The notes under the pieces were generated by a model. The model did not search any database and had not been told where the DNA came from. It saw only the letters and a list, made by a program, of their open reading frames with translations. Shown piece after piece: positions 10,098 through 20,271 of a DNA stretch of 64,000 bases. This DNA is from Hyphomicrobiales bacterium (lineage in GTDB: Bacteria; Pseudomonadota; Alphaproteobacteria; Rhizobiales; Rhizobiaceae), in NCBI GenBank assembly GCA_900473685.1, contig UCNE01000010.1, positions 279,542 through 343,541 on the forward strand, given 5' to 3'. Positions within the stretch are counted from its first letter, which is position 1; each line of letters opens with the position of its first letter. A program made the translations under genes and the position numbers.

Positions 10098-11051
10098 ATG
10101 AGTGTGAAGTCGCAGCGGATCGATCCCCGGGAATTGAAGCGGCTATCGATACTGCAGTCCCACAGGACACTTCTCGCCATCGGTTTCGACTGGGCGTTGA
10201 TTGCCGCCGCCATTGCTTTCAGCAAATATATCCAGCATCCGCTCGCCTATATCGCAGCGGTGCTCGTCATTGCCGGACGCATGCACGCCTTCGGCTGCCT
10301 GATGCACGAGGCAGCCCATTACCGCATCATCAAGAATCGCAAAGTCAGCGACTGGATGAGCGACCTTTTGCTGGCATGGCCGATCATGGCGACGGTCGAT
10401 GGCTATCGCATGAACCATCTTGCCCATCACCAGCACACCAATACCGATGACGATCCGGACTGGGCTGCCAAGCTCGGCATGACTCAGTTCACCTTCCCGC
10501 AAAAAGTCTGGCGCGGCGTGGTGCAGCTGCTCGGTTATCTCGTCGCGGTGAATTCGGTTCGCGATATCCTGCATATGGCCAAGCGCATCGCCAAGCATGA
10601 CCGCTCGACCCGGACCTACAAGCTGCTACGCATCAGCTTCTATGCCGCCGCTGCCGTGATCTTCTCGGTCTTCGGCCTCTGGACGGACTTCCTGCTGTAT
10701 TGGCTTGTGCCGTTCCTCACCTTCTTCTGCCTGTTCCTCTACGTCCGCAGCGTCGCCGAACATTTCGGCAGCATGGATTATTCCGACGAACTGGGCAGCT
10801 CGCGCACGGTCTATCCATACTTTTGGGAAAAGCTGTTCTTTGCGCCCCACAACATCAACTATCATCTGGAACACCACCTTTATCCCGGCGTGCCCTATTA
10901 CAATCTGCCGGAGCTGCATGCGATCCTGATGAAGAACCCTGCCTATGCCGCCAAGGCGCATATCACCCGCGGCTATACGACAGGCTTGCCGGCCGAGTGC
11001 TTTGCACCGGATGCGCCGCTGCTGCCCGCGCATCATCCCGTCAGCTACTGA
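10098..11051 (+). CDS. membrane fatty-acid desaturase family protein
   Basis: Integral membrane di-iron enzyme of 317 residues that introduces double bonds or hydroxyl groups into acyl chains. All three histidine clusters are present: HEAAH near residue 70, HLAHHQH near 107, and HNINYHLEHH near 251. Several membrane helices lie between them (for example GFDWALIAAAIAF and VIFSVFGLWTDFLLYWLVPFLTFFCLFLYV in pieces). The ATG at 10098 is chosen over an upstream in-frame ATG at 10044 because GGAG lies at a suitable distance before it. The stop abuts the stop of the convergent regulator gene. The exact substrate (acyl-lipid, ornithine lipid or carotenoid) cannot be told. Confidence 0.88.
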   Translation: MSVKSQRIDPRELKRLSILQSHRTLLAIGFDWALIAAAIAFSKYIQHPLAYIAAVLVIAGRMHAFGCLMHEAAHYRIIKNRKVSDWMSDLLLAWPIMATVDGYRMNHLAHHQHTNTDDDPDWAAKLGMTQFTFPQKVWRGVVQLLGYLVAVNSVRDILHMAKRIAKHDRSTRTYKLLRISFYAAAAVIFSVFGLWTDFLLYWLVPFLTFFCLFLYVRSVAEHFGSMDYSDELGSSRTVYPYFWEKLFFAPHNINYHLEHHLYPGVPYYNLPELHAILMKNPAYAAKAHITRGYTTGLPAECFAPDAPLLPAHHPVSY

Positions 11052-12461
11052 TTACTGGAAATCGAAGGCGCTCAAACCCGTCACCATTTCATCCAGCCCG
11101 AGCGGCCGGGTGACCGGCGGTTCGGCACGGGCAAGACAGCCCTGGCGCTCGCAGAGGCGGCAGGCGGTGCCACCGGCAACGGTCGCAAGCGGTACGCCGC
11201 CATACACGGTTTCGGCGGCGTGGGCTGCATCATAGCCGATCAGGATTGCCGTGCGGCGAACCCGCTCCTGGAAATTCGCCCGCGGCCCGTCGACAGTCCT
11301 TGCGAGCGTGACAAATTCCCCGCCTCCGAAGATTTCCACCCGGTCAGCCAGGACCTGCCCGGTTTGCGCAAACGCCGCGTGAATATTGAGCTTAGGACAG
11401 CTGCCGCCGAAGCGCGCTTGCGGAAAGCCTGACGCACCGGCCTTGCGCAGCCGGTTCCCGGCATGATCGATCTCCATCAGGAAGAACGGTAACCCCGCAG
11501 CACCGGGCCGCTGCAGCGTCACCAGCCGGCTGGCCACTTGTTCGAACGAAACCTGGAACCGTGCGCTGAGCACATCGATATCGTATTTCGCCCGCTGTGC
11601 TGCGGCGAGAAACCCAGCATACGGCATCATGATCGCATGCGCGGCGTAACGGGCCAGCTCGAAGCGGCCGATACGGCGCGCCTCCCCGGTCGAAAATGCC
11701 AGCTGATGCAGATCGGCGGCGATGGCTTCCGGAAAGGCGATCTGCGCCGCCTCCATGGCGACTTCCCGCAGCTGGTCGTGTGCCGACAGCCGTTCGGACA
11801 GGAACAGCCGCATGGAATGGCGATCGAAGCGGCGGCGCAAATCCGGCATGACATGCACAGGTAGCGTGCGGACCGTCAGACCATGCTCCTTGCGCAGCCA
11901 GCTCTTCAACGCGCTGGCAAGATCGTCGCCAGGCGAAAGCTGCGCATGAAACGCTTCGGCGGCTTCGTCGATCCCGGCAAAATAATGCGGACGGTTTTCG
12001 AAGATGTCGCGAACCTCGTCCATCGGCAGGCGGGCATCCGACAGCGCCGCCATATGCCCCTGATCAGACAGCAGTGTACTCAAATCCTTCAGCCGCAGCG
12101 ATTGCTCGCGGTAGGCACGATAGAGCTTGAGCATGCCCATCGCCGCGTTGGGTGCGGCCTCCGCCACCTCGATCAGTTCCTGATCGCCCGGCAGCTCGCC
12201 CGAAAGCAGCGGATCGGCAAACACCTCGCGCAATTGCGTGACGCTGCCGGTCGCCTCGCCCTGCAACTCGTCAAGATCGACCTTATAGACAGAGGCGAGC
12301 TTCAACAGCAGCTGCACCGTCAACGGCCGCTGATTGCGCTCGATCAGGTTGAGGTAGGACGGCGAGATGCCGAGCGCCTCGGCCATCGCCGTTTGCGTCA
12401 GCGACAAACCATTGCGGATGCGCCGGACGCGGGCACCGGCAAAAATCTTGTTCTCAGCCAC
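11052..12461 (-). CDS. ScfR/RamB-type short-chain fatty acyl regulator (XRE family)
   Basis: Cytoplasmic DNA-binding regulator of 469 residues. An N-terminal helix-turn-helix of the Xre/Cro type lies at about residues 8-60 (RRIRNGLSLTQTAMAEALGI then SPSYLNLIERNQRPLT). The middle part is an ImmA/IrrE-like region in which the usual HExxH metal motif is degenerate (RFELARYAAHA). The C-terminus has a Cys cluster (CRLCERQGC) typical of this family, which in Corynebacterium (RamB) controls aceA and other acetate genes. The start is a GTG; an in-frame TGA two codons upstream rules out a longer protein. It is divergent from aceA, so control of aceA and of itself is likely. Confidence 0.88.
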   Translation of the reverse strand: MAENKIFAGARVRRIRNGLSLTQTAMAEALGISPSYLNLIERNQRPLTVQLLLKLASVYKVDLDELQGEATGSVTQLREVFADPLLSGELPGDQELIEVAEAAPNAAMGMLKLYRAYREQSLRLKDLSTLLSDQGHMAALSDARLPMDEVRDIFENRPHYFAGIDEAAEAFHAQLSPGDDLASALKSWLRKEHGLTVRTLPVHVMPDLRRRFDRHSMRLFLSERLSAHDQLREVAMEAAQIAFPEAIAADLHQLAFSTGEARRIGRFELARYAAHAIMMPYAGFLAAAQRAKYDIDVLSARFQVSFEQVASRLVTLQRPGAAGLPFFLMEIDHAGNRLRKAGASGFPQARFGGSCPKLNIHAAFAQTGQVLADRVEIFGGGEFVTLARTVDGPRANFQERVRRTAILIGYDAAHAAETVYGGVPLATVAGGTACRLCERQGCLARAEPPVTRPLGLDEMVTGLSAFDFQ

Positions 12462-12467
12462 TTGTCA

Positions 12468-12542
12468 TGCCTTTTACAAAATCGCGAGCATTCGAAATAT
12501 TTACACGATTTACAAAATTACAAATGCCTTTTGTAAAAGGCA
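12468..12542. promoter_or_regulatory. cluster of TTACAAA / TTTGTAA elements, candidate regulator operators
   Basis: The region between the ScfR-type regulator and aceA holds TGCCTTTTACAAAAT (12468-12482), which overlaps the regulator's ribosome binding site, two TTACAAA copies (12510-12516 and 12518-12524), and TGCCTTTTGTAAAAGGCA (12525-12542), an inverted repeat with 8-bp arms and a 2-bp centre. The shared AT-rich core and the position suggest operators for autoregulation and aceA control. This is an inference from symmetry and location, not from a known rhizobial consensus. Confidence 0.6.
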
Positions 12543-12692
12543 AGACATGATAACCCTTTTCAAAGGCGCGGCAATCCTTTTGTTCTCGCCGTTTTGTGCG
12601 GCGCACTGTAAAACTCGTCACATCAAATTCGGCATTCGGCCACTCTTTCAACCAAAGTCGAATACCACTCTCGGATCTGCAGGAGGATGTTT

Positions 12693-13982
<1,290 letters not shown>

Positions 13983-13990
13983 TCAAATTT

Positions 13991-14022
13991 CCCCTCCCTG
14001 CCTTCTTTGAAGACGGGGAGGG
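13991..14022 (+). other. intercistronic hairpin after aceA
   Basis: CCCTCCC and GGGAGGG arms enclose an inner CTTC..GAAG pairing, giving a stable hairpin between aceA and the next small gene. No T tract follows, so it more likely protects the aceA mRNA 3' end or adjusts expression than acts as a full terminator. Confidence 0.45.
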
Positions 14023-14069
14023 CAAATCGGAACGTGCCTTCAAGAACCCCACATAAGAGGAGAAATGCG

Positions 14070-14321
14070 ATGACAGTCCAGACCACCATCAAGACGCACG
14101 TCAAGGAACGGGCAGAGGAACAGTCCTCGGCCATGACACCGGAACAGCAGGCAATGATCCGCATGGTTGCCAATGACCTGCACCGGCTCAACCATGCCGT
14201 CATGAAGGCCGTCGACGCCGGTGTTTCCGTCGAGCTTGTCCGCTCAGCCCGCCATCATGGTGGCGAAGGCAACTGGGGCGATCTGCTGATCCCCGTTATT
14301 GTGACGCAGGGACGCGGCTGA
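14070..14321 (+). CDS. small conserved protein downstream of aceA (SMc00767-like)
   Basis: Predicted soluble protein of 83 residues with no membrane segment. The C-terminal half (MIRMVANDLHRLNHAVMKAV, then SVELVRSARHHGGEGNWGDLLIPV) is the part most likely to be conserved. The ATG at 14070 has GAGGAG at a good distance; an in-frame ATG at 14007 would add a basic leader and lacks such a site. It lies 87 bases after aceA on the same strand and is followed by a terminator, so the two are likely cotranscribed. From memory, Sinorhizobium meliloti has a similar small gene (SMc00767) after aceA that was studied with acetate metabolism genes. Its biochemical role is unknown. Confidence 0.75.
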   Translation: MTVQTTIKTHVKERAEEQSSAMTPEQQAMIRMVANDLHRLNHAVMKAVDAGVSVELVRSARHHGGEGNWGDLLIPVIVTQGRG

Positions 14322-14343
14322 GGGCATGGCACTCCGCTTCACC

Positions 14344-14377
14344 AAAATCCCGGTGGGATCTTTCCCGTCGGGATTTT
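14344..14377 (+). terminator. intrinsic terminator, possibly bidirectional
   Basis: An interrupted stem AAAATCCCG..GGGA/TCCC..CGGGATTTT is followed by a T-rich segment. It closes the aceA transcript and, being A/T-flanked on both sides, could also stop the convergent LysR-family gene. Confidence 0.75.
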
Positions 14378-14391
14378 GAATTTAGTACAGC

Positions 14392-15267
14392 TTACAGGCT
14401 TCGGCTTGGCCGCTTTCCGGCGAAGAGATCGGCATGGCTTTTCACCAGCCGGAACAGGCGGTCGGAGACTGTGCGGATTTCGCGGCGGTGGCGGTCTTCA
14501 CTGTTGGTGACGATCCATTGGCCGTGACGCAGCTGCTTCAGTTCCTCGCCGGCCCGCTCCAGACCCGGATCGAGATCGCCGACAAAACACGGTAGCACCG
14601 CCTGCCCCGCCCCTGATCTTGCAAGGTCGAGCAGCGAGCGTGGCCGACTGACGATGACGGCAATCGAGCTTGCCGCCTGCTCATGCGGCCAGCGCAGGTA
14701 AGGCGAGATGGCATCCTCTTCGGATACAGCAAGCCAGGCCGATGAAAGCCCTTCCGGGGCATTGCGCTGGCGGTAGGCGGCATAGGCGACATCGCCGGTA
14801 TGGCGGCTCGCCAGATTTGGCTCTTCCGGCGCTACCGCGCGCACGCCCACATCGCTTTCGCGGTGCGCCAGCGTCGCGCGGCGCTCGGAAACAGACATAT
14901 CGAGGCGGAAGCCATCCCGCTCGCTCCAGATGGCCTGGATGTTTTCGCAGACCAGCCACGTCACCCATGTGCCCGCCATCAGCCGCACCACCGACGCGCC
15001 ATGGGCCTCCTGCCGCCATCCATCGACCTTGCGGACGACAGCATCCATCGCCTGCAATTGTTCGAAAAGAGCCTGGCCATCGGCGGTCAGCCGGTAGCCG
15101 GTCTGGCTGCGGACAAAAAGCTGCCGCCCAATCCCCTGTTCGAGATCAAGCACGCGCCGCCCGACCGTCGCCGGGCTCAAACCATTGGCCTGAGCAGCGC
15201 CGGTCAAGCCGCCATGGCGCGCGACAGACAGAAATATCTGATAGGCATCCCAGGATATATCTTTCAT
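14392..15267 (-). CDS. LysR-family transcriptional regulator
   Basis: Helix-turn-helix regulator of 291 residues. The LysR DNA-binding domain is at the N-terminus (about residues 1-60: FLSVARHGGLTGAAQANGLSP, then TVGRRVLDLEQGIGRQLF). The rest is a LysR-type substrate-binding fold, somewhat shorter than average. The ATG at 15267 is chosen; a TTG one codon upstream is also open. It is convergent with the aceA group and lies alone, so its target is not evident from context. The effector cannot be inferred. Confidence 0.87.
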   Translation of the reverse strand: MKDISWDAYQIFLSVARHGGLTGAAQANGLSPATVGRRVLDLEQGIGRQLFVRSQTGYRLTADGQALFEQLQAMDAVVRKVDGWRQEAHGASVVRLMAGTWVTWLVCENIQAIWSERDGFRLDMSVSERRATLAHRESDVGVRAVAPEEPNLASRHTGDVAYAAYRQRNAPEGLSSAWLAVSEEDAISPYLRWPHEQAASSIAVIVSRPRSLLDLARSGAGQAVLPCFVGDLDPGLERAGEELKQLRHGQWIVTNSEDRHRREIRTVSDRLFRLVKSHADLFAGKRPSRSL

Positions 15268-15435
15268 CAATGAAAAACATACTCCGGTTTCTTACGTTTA
15301 TAAACCCAATTCTGAAGCATAAGTTCGGGGCGTAAACGGAGCGCGGCTGAGCCGCCTCCCCATCCCAGATTGAAGAAGGTTGGCTGCAGGGCACCCGGTC
15401 CGGCAACGGCTTTCTGTTGCCGAAGGAGACTGAAA

Positions 15436-15588
15436 ATGCCGGAGATGATGGGAATAGTATTGTTGGCGGACATGCTGGCGAAGGATGCGCACAAGCCGCA
15501 TGAATTCCAGCATCTGATCGACCGGAACTCCCGGTTCAACAGAATGTCTAATGCCTTGCGCCGGCTGCGTCTGCGCTGGGTGCGATAA
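15436..15588 (+). CDS. small hypothetical protein (50 residues)
   Basis: Short ORF of 50 residues with a good ribosome binding site (AAGGAGAC, seven bases before the ATG) and a terminator immediately after it. The product starts MPEMMGIVLLADMLAKDAHK and ends in an Arg-rich tail (RMSNALRRLRLRWVR), so the N-terminal part is hydrophobic to amphipathic and the C-terminus is strongly basic. It is divergent from the LysR-family gene. No family is recognised. The ribosome site plus terminator is the main support. Confidence 0.55.
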   Translation: MPEMMGIVLLADMLAKDAHKPHEFQHLIDRNSRFNRMSNALRRLRLRWVR

Positions 15589-15600
15589 AGCGGCAAACAG

Positions 15601-15632
15601 AAAGCCCGGCGGCCTTGATGGCGCCGGGCTTT
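15601..15632 (+). terminator. intrinsic terminator
   Basis: A perfect 11-bp stem AAAGCCCGGCG/CGCCGGGCTTT followed by TTCCTT-like sequence lies 12 bases after the small ORF and 24 bases past the convergent chemoreceptor stop. It could serve both genes, but the better T tract is on the plus strand. Confidence 0.75.
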
Positions 15633-15655
15633 CCTTGTTCGAAGATTTGACTAGA

Positions 15656-18184
15656 TCAGGCGGCGCGGCCGATCTGTCGGCCGGAACTCACCGGCTCCAG
15701 GCGGAACTGCTCGACCAGCATCATCAACGTATCGGCCTGGTTGGCGAGTTCGCGGCTGGCGGTGGTCGCCTGATCGACCATGGTGGCATTCTGCTGGGTC
15801 ATCTGGTCCATCTGGTTGACCGAGCCATTGACCTCGTGCAGGGCGGCGGCCTGATCGCGGCTAGCGGTGGCGATCATTTCGACATGACTGCTGACCGAGA
15901 CGATCTGCTGGCTGATCGACGCCAGAACCGCGCCGGTTTCCTGCACCAGTTGCGATCCGGAATTCACCTCATTGGCAGACTTGTTGATCAGGCCCTTGAT
16001 CTCCCGGGCAGCGCTTGCCGAGCGCTGGGCAAGCTCGCGGACTTCCTGTGCCACCACCGCAAACCCCTTACCAGCGTCACCGGCGCGGGCGGCTTCGATA
16101 CCGGCATTGAGCGCCAGGAGGTTTGTCTGGAAGGCGATCTCGTCGATGACGTCGATGATCTGCTCGATCTGGTGTGAGGCATCCTCGATCCGGCCCATGG
16201 CAGCAATCGCGTTGCTGACGACAACAGCCGAGCTGTCGGCGCTCTTCTTGGTATGTGTCACGGCGATATTGGCCTCGTGCGCCCGTTCGGCCGACGAGCG
16301 GACGGTGACGGTGATCTGGTCGACGGCGGCGGCCGTTTCTTCGAGCGACGCGGCCTGCGCCTCGGTGCGCTTCGACAGGGAATCCGCCGACGCGTGCATG
16401 TCGTTGCCGCTGCGCTGGATCGACAGTGCATTGTTGCGGATCTGCAGGAGCGTGTCCTGCAGGCGGATCAGCGAACCGTTGAAGTCCATGCGCAACTGCT
16501 CGAGGCGGCCGGTGAACGGCGTTTCGATCTGCTGTGACAGGTCGCCCTGCGCCAGGCGGCCGAGACCGGCAGCGAGCTGGCTGACGGCAAAATCGATCTG
16601 GCTGTCGAGAGCCCGCTTTTCCGTGTCGTTGCGGGTGCGTTCGGCATCAGCCTGCGCGCGCTGTTCTTCGCTTTCGGCTTCGATGCGCACCTTGGACAGG
16701 GCATTCTCCTTGAAGATGCCGAGCGCCCGGGCCATGTCGCCGATTTCGTCACGGCGGGCACCGCCGTCGATCGAGGTATCGAGCGCGCCGTCGGCCAGGC
16801 GGCGCATTGCCGCGGTGATCTGGCCGATCGGGCCTTTCAGCGTCAGCACCAGCGCGCCGCCGGCAAGAAGCGCGATCAGGATGCCCACGACGGTTGCGAA
16901 GACGGAAACCTGGTTGGCCTTGTCGCGCTCGACCGAAGCGGTGGTCTTCTGGCCTTCCGCAAAAGCTGTGAGCTGGCCCCAGATATCATCGATCTCGGCA
17001 GCTGCAGCCGTGAATTCCGCCTGGCGGGCGGCGCTGCTGTCGACAAGAGCGGCGCTGTCGCCCTGCATCTTTTCCGTCACCGGCTTCACGGCCTTGATAA
17101 GATTGTTGAAGAACGGCAGATCGCCGGCCGACTGGGCCAGGCTCTGGATTTCCTGGTTCATCAGGCTGAACTCGCGCATCAACCGCTCTTTACCGTCGGC
17201 ATCTGTCTTTTCCAGAAAGCTCGCGGCCGCGATGCGGATCGAGTAGACCGAGTTGACGATCGAACGGGTGCCGGAAAGAACAACGTTTGCCTTGACGAGC
17301 GCTGCATCCAGCCTGCCGAACGTCGCTGTTGCGTCACGCATTTTCAAAGTCGCGGCGCCGTTCAGCTGGATGCTCGTCTGGCGGAAGCGCGCCATCAGCC
17401 TGCCGATCGCAGCTGCAGTTTCGTCGGACTTGTCGCCACTGTCCAGCAGTGTCTTGATCTCGCCGATGGTGGTCTTGAAGGTTTCCGAAACGGCCTTCTG
17501 GCTTTGCGGCAGCCCAGAACTGATCTTGCGCAGAACCTTGGTCATCGCACCATAGGAATCGGCCGCGACCTTGATCTTGTCTTCGGCAGTGGCAGCCTTG
17601 GCAAAACTCGTGTTGAAAGCAGCGAGTGTCTCGCTGGACGAGGTCAGGCGTTCTGCCTCGCGCAGCAGCGACTTTGCCGCCTCTTCGTCCTGGCGGACGC
17701 CCTGCTCCATGGTTGTTGCTTCATCGAGGATTTTCATCTGTGCAGCGAGCAGTAAGCGAAGGCTGCCAGTGATGGACTGACGCAGAGCCACTTCCTGTTC
17801 GTAGAGTTTCCACAGGCCATCGACCCGGCCGCCTATGCTCGTGCTACCGCTCAAGGCGTGCTGGAGCTGGCTGCGGCCTTCCTCGTCATCGACCTGCTTC
17901 AGCGTTTCTTCAAGAACCGCGCGCTGGGTCGTAATCTTCTCGAGCACGGCCTGGCGGGAATCTTCGGTGGTGTTCTTCAGGAAGGCGTTCATGCCGGCAT
18001 AAACATCCTTGAAGCCGCTGAGCGACTGCAGGACGCTGTTGGAAATCTCCATCCGGCCCTGCAGCAGGCCGGACGCATAGAGCCCGGTAATGCCGACGGC
18101 ACAAATGCTGACGACAAAGGGCAGGATGAACAACAGCACCTTGGTCTGGATTTTGAAGCGGGCAAGAATCTTGTCGATGAACAT
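15656..18184 (-). CDS. methyl-accepting chemotaxis protein with large periplasmic domain
   Basis: Transmembrane chemoreceptor of 842 residues. One membrane helix lies at about residues 15-38 and a second at about 425-447, leaving a periplasmic sensor region of roughly 385 residues that is mainly helical and resembles the helical bimodular type. A HAMP domain follows ([18 protein letters not shown]) and a second HAMP-like unit lies further on ([17 protein letters not shown]). The signalling tip is conserved near residue 680 ([20 protein letters not shown]). No NWETF-type CheR/CheB tether is present at the C-terminus. An upstream in-frame start would add 42 residues; the ATG at 18184 is favoured by AAGG before it and by the short basic cytoplasmic leader. 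The ligand is unknown. Confidence 0.93.
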   Translation of the reverse strand: MFIDKILARFKIQTKVLLFILPFVVSICAVGITGLYASGLLQGRMEISNSVLQSLSGFKDVYAGMNAFLKNTTEDSRQAVLEKITTQRAVLEETLKQVDDEEGRSQLQHALSGSTSIGGRVDGLWKLYEQEVALRQSITGSLRLLLAAQMKILDEATTMEQGVRQDEEAAKSLLREAERLTSSSETLAAFNTSFAKAATAEDKIKVAADSYGAMTKVLRKISSGLPQSQKAVSETFKTTIGEIKTLLDSGDKSDETAAAIGRLMARFRQTSIQLNGAATLKMRDATATFGRLDAALVKANVVLSGTRSIVNSVYSIRIAAASFLEKTDADGKERLMREFSLMNQEIQSLAQSAGDLPFFNNLIKAVKPVTEKMQGDSAALVDSSAARQAEFTAAAAEIDDIWGQLTAFAEGQKTTASVERDKANQVSVFATVVGILIALLAGGALVLTLKGPIGQITAAMRRLADGALDTSIDGGARRDEIGDMARALGIFKENALSKVRIEAESEEQRAQADAERTRNDTEKRALDSQIDFAVSQLAAGLGRLAQGDLSQQIETPFTGRLEQLRMDFNGSLIRLQDTLLQIRNNALSIQRSGNDMHASADSLSKRTEAQAASLEETAAAVDQITVTVRSSAERAHEANIAVTHTKKSADSSAVVVSNAIAAMGRIEDASHQIEQIIDVIDEIAFQTNLLALNAGIEAARAGDAGKGFAVVAQEVRELAQRSASAAREIKGLINKSANEVNSGSQLVQETGAVLASISQQIVSVSSHVEMIATASRDQAAALHEVNGSVNQMDQMTQQNATMVDQATTASRELANQADTLMMLVEQFRLEPVSSGRQIGRAA

Positions 18185-18536
18185 GAACGCACCTTGGCTC
18201 GCAGCCTGATCCGCCCTCCTCAAGCCCTGACAGGCTTCCCCGGTGTGCCAACAAGCTGGTGATTTAACTGAAAAATCATGCGGCGCATCGCCGCCAAGCC
18301 TGCCAGGCATTCATTGCATGACCCGCCTCTTCCCCCAAGGCAAAATCACGGCAGACTCCGTTGCGGCACAGTCTTCAATGGCAACGATTAATATTTGAAT
18401 AAGTACGACTTAAATCGTTTCAGCCGCATCAAATAAAGGGAACATGCGTCGCTTTAAGGGCAGACGCGCAATACGCGGCCGCACATCGGCGCAACGAAAA
18501 TCGGCATCACAGCCGAAGCGCTGGGTATTGGTTGGT
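18185..18536. other. intergenic region upstream of chemoreceptor
   Basis: A 352-base gap upstream of the minus-strand chemoreceptor. The part at about 18375-18420 is AT-rich and includes TTAATATTTGAATAA, a near match to TTAA-N7-TTAA. I see no convincing ORF or RNA gene; it likely carries the chemoreceptor promoter and the 3' end of the small membrane-protein gene at 18537. Confidence 0.35.
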
Positions 18537-18692
18537 TCAGAAGGACCAGAAGGAAGGAAGCGCAGCGATTGCGGCAAGTGCGCAAACGGCGATCACGGAG
18601 GCTCGGATCAGCAGGGACTTTCGCGCGTTGCTTTCATCCGCTTTCGCAATGGCGATAGCGCGGGCTGTGGAACGGCTGCGTGACTGATTCAT
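18537..18692 (-). CDS. small predicted membrane protein (51 residues)
   Basis: Short ORF whose ATG at 18692 has AAAGGA nine bases upstream. The product has a basic, Ser/Arg-rich N-terminus (MNQSRSRSTARAIAIAKADE) and one hydrophobic C-terminal helix (SLLIRASVIAVCALAAIAAL), so it would be anchored in the inner membrane with its N-terminus inside. A longer TTG start is possible but less likely. No family is recognised; the support is the ribosome site and the sensible topology. Confidence 0.5.
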   Translation of the reverse strand: MNQSRSRSTARAIAIAKADESNARKSLLIRASVIAVCALAAIAALPSFWSF

Positions 18693-18914
18693 GGCATCAT
18701 TTCCTTTCGACCTAAGCAACAATAGACCCGGATGATCCGGACCGCCAGCCCACTTCCTGTTGCAACAGCTCAGGAAAGAGCAAAAATGTCACGTTTCTGC
18801 AACAATTCCTGAAAACTGCATCCTTGCTGCGCCTCAAAGCCGTGGAGCCAGCGTTTCAAGCAGGTTCCGCCAGATGTCTTAACAATGGCTGAAGCACCCT
18901 CCGCTTTGCGCCGG

Positions 18915-20108
18915 TCATGCCGCCTGCCCCGCCGAAAAGCCGGATGCCCAGGCCCACTGGAAATTGTAGCCGCCGAGCCAACCGGTGACATCGACGCATT
19001 CGCCGATGAAATAGAGGCCGGGCACGTCACGCGCCTGCATGGTGCGGGAATCGAGCACTCTTGTATCGACACCACCCAGCGTCACTTCGGCCGTGCGATA
19101 ACCTTCGGATCCCGCGGGCGTGATGGCCCAGTCCTTGATCTTGAGGCAGAAGGTATCGATCGCCTTGTCGGAGAGGTCGGCGAGCGGCCGGTTGTTCAGC
19201 CCGGCGGCCTCGGTAAAGAACTGCGCCAGCCGTTTTGGCAGAGGTTCGGCAAGCGCCGTCTGCAGCGCCTGGCGGCCATTTTCCTTGCGCGCCGCCTTCA
19301 GCACGGCAGCGATATCGACATGCGGTAGAAGGTTGAGGCTGATATCGCCACCCTCGCGCCAGTAGGAGGATATCTGCAGGATAGCAGGTCCGCTCAAGCC
19401 CCGATGGGTGATCAGCAAAGCCTCCTCGAACATCGTCTTGCCGCAGCGCGCCTGTGCATCGACGGCAACACCGGCAAGCGTACTCAAGCTTTCAAGTTGA
19501 ACGGGATCGAGCGTCAGCGGCACCAGCCCTGGGCGCGTCTCCACCAGCGGCAGGCCGAACTGCTCGGCAATCTTATAGGCAAAACCCGTCGCGCCCATTT
19601 TCGGGATGGACTTGCCGCCGCTGGCAACGATCAGCGATGAACAATCAATCGCGCCATCCGCCGTCACGATCCGGAAACCAGAAACGGTTTTGTCGATCGT
19701 CTGGACCTGCGCGCCAAGCCGCAGCACCGCGCGAACCTCCTTCATCTCCGTCAGAAGCATGCGGATGATGTCCTTGGCGGTATCGTCGCAAAACAGCTGG
19801 CCAAGCGTCTTTTCATGCCAGGCGATCTGATAGCGATCGACCAGGGCGATGAAATCGTGCGGCGTGTAGCGCGCCAAAGCCGACTTGCAGAAATGCGGGT
19901 TAGCCGAGAGGAAATTTTTCGGGCTCGCATGGATATTGGTGAAGTTGCAGCGGCCGCCGCCGGAGATGCGGATCTTCTCGCCCGGCGCCTTGGCATGGTC
20001 GAGCACTATGACGCGGCGGCCGCGCTTGCCTGCCTCGATCGCTGCCATCATGCCGGCAGCGCCTGCCCCGATTATCACCACGTCAAACTGTTCGGCCAAG
20101 ACATCCAT
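18915..20108 (-). CDS. HI0933/BaiN-family FAD-dependent oxidoreductase
   Basis: Flavoprotein of 397 residues. The N-terminal Rossmann motif is GAGAAGMMAAIEAGKRG (near residues 14-30). The family blocks KIRISGGGRCNFTNI, LIVASGGKSIPKMGATGFAY and ITHRGLSGPAILQIS are all present, as is the C-terminal GLYFIGECVDVTGWLGGYNFQWAWASG. This family (PF03486) is widespread but poorly characterised; some members act as 3-dehydro-bile acid or RNA-linked flavin enzymes, so no substrate is assigned. Flanking genes do not suggest a pathway. Confidence 0.9.
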   Translation of the reverse strand: MDVLAEQFDVVIIGAGAAGMMAAIEAGKRGRRVIVLDHAKAPGEKIRISGGGRCNFTNIHASPKNFLSANPHFCKSALARYTPHDFIALVDRYQIAWHEKTLGQLFCDDTAKDIIRMLLTEMKEVRAVLRLGAQVQTIDKTVSGFRIVTADGAIDCSSLIVASGGKSIPKMGATGFAYKIAEQFGLPLVETRPGLVPLTLDPVQLESLSTLAGVAVDAQARCGKTMFEEALLITHRGLSGPAILQISSYWREGGDISLNLLPHVDIAAVLKAARKENGRQALQTALAEPLPKRLAQFFTEAAGLNNRPLADLSDKAIDTFCLKIKDWAITPAGSEGYRTAEVTLGGVDTRVLDSRTMQARDVPGLYFIGECVDVTGWLGGYNFQWAWASGFSAGQAA

Positions 20109-20271
20109 TCCCGTTTCAGTTTTCTTTCGAAGGCACGGCTACCAAAGTCAATCACCGTTGCTGCAATCCGCACGAATACAGCCTGCAAGCCGATAAAAGT
20201 CCCGGTTTTCACCCTAGCCAATTGCCAAACTGTGGCTATGATGCCCCATCCGAACCCAAAACCGGTGATTT

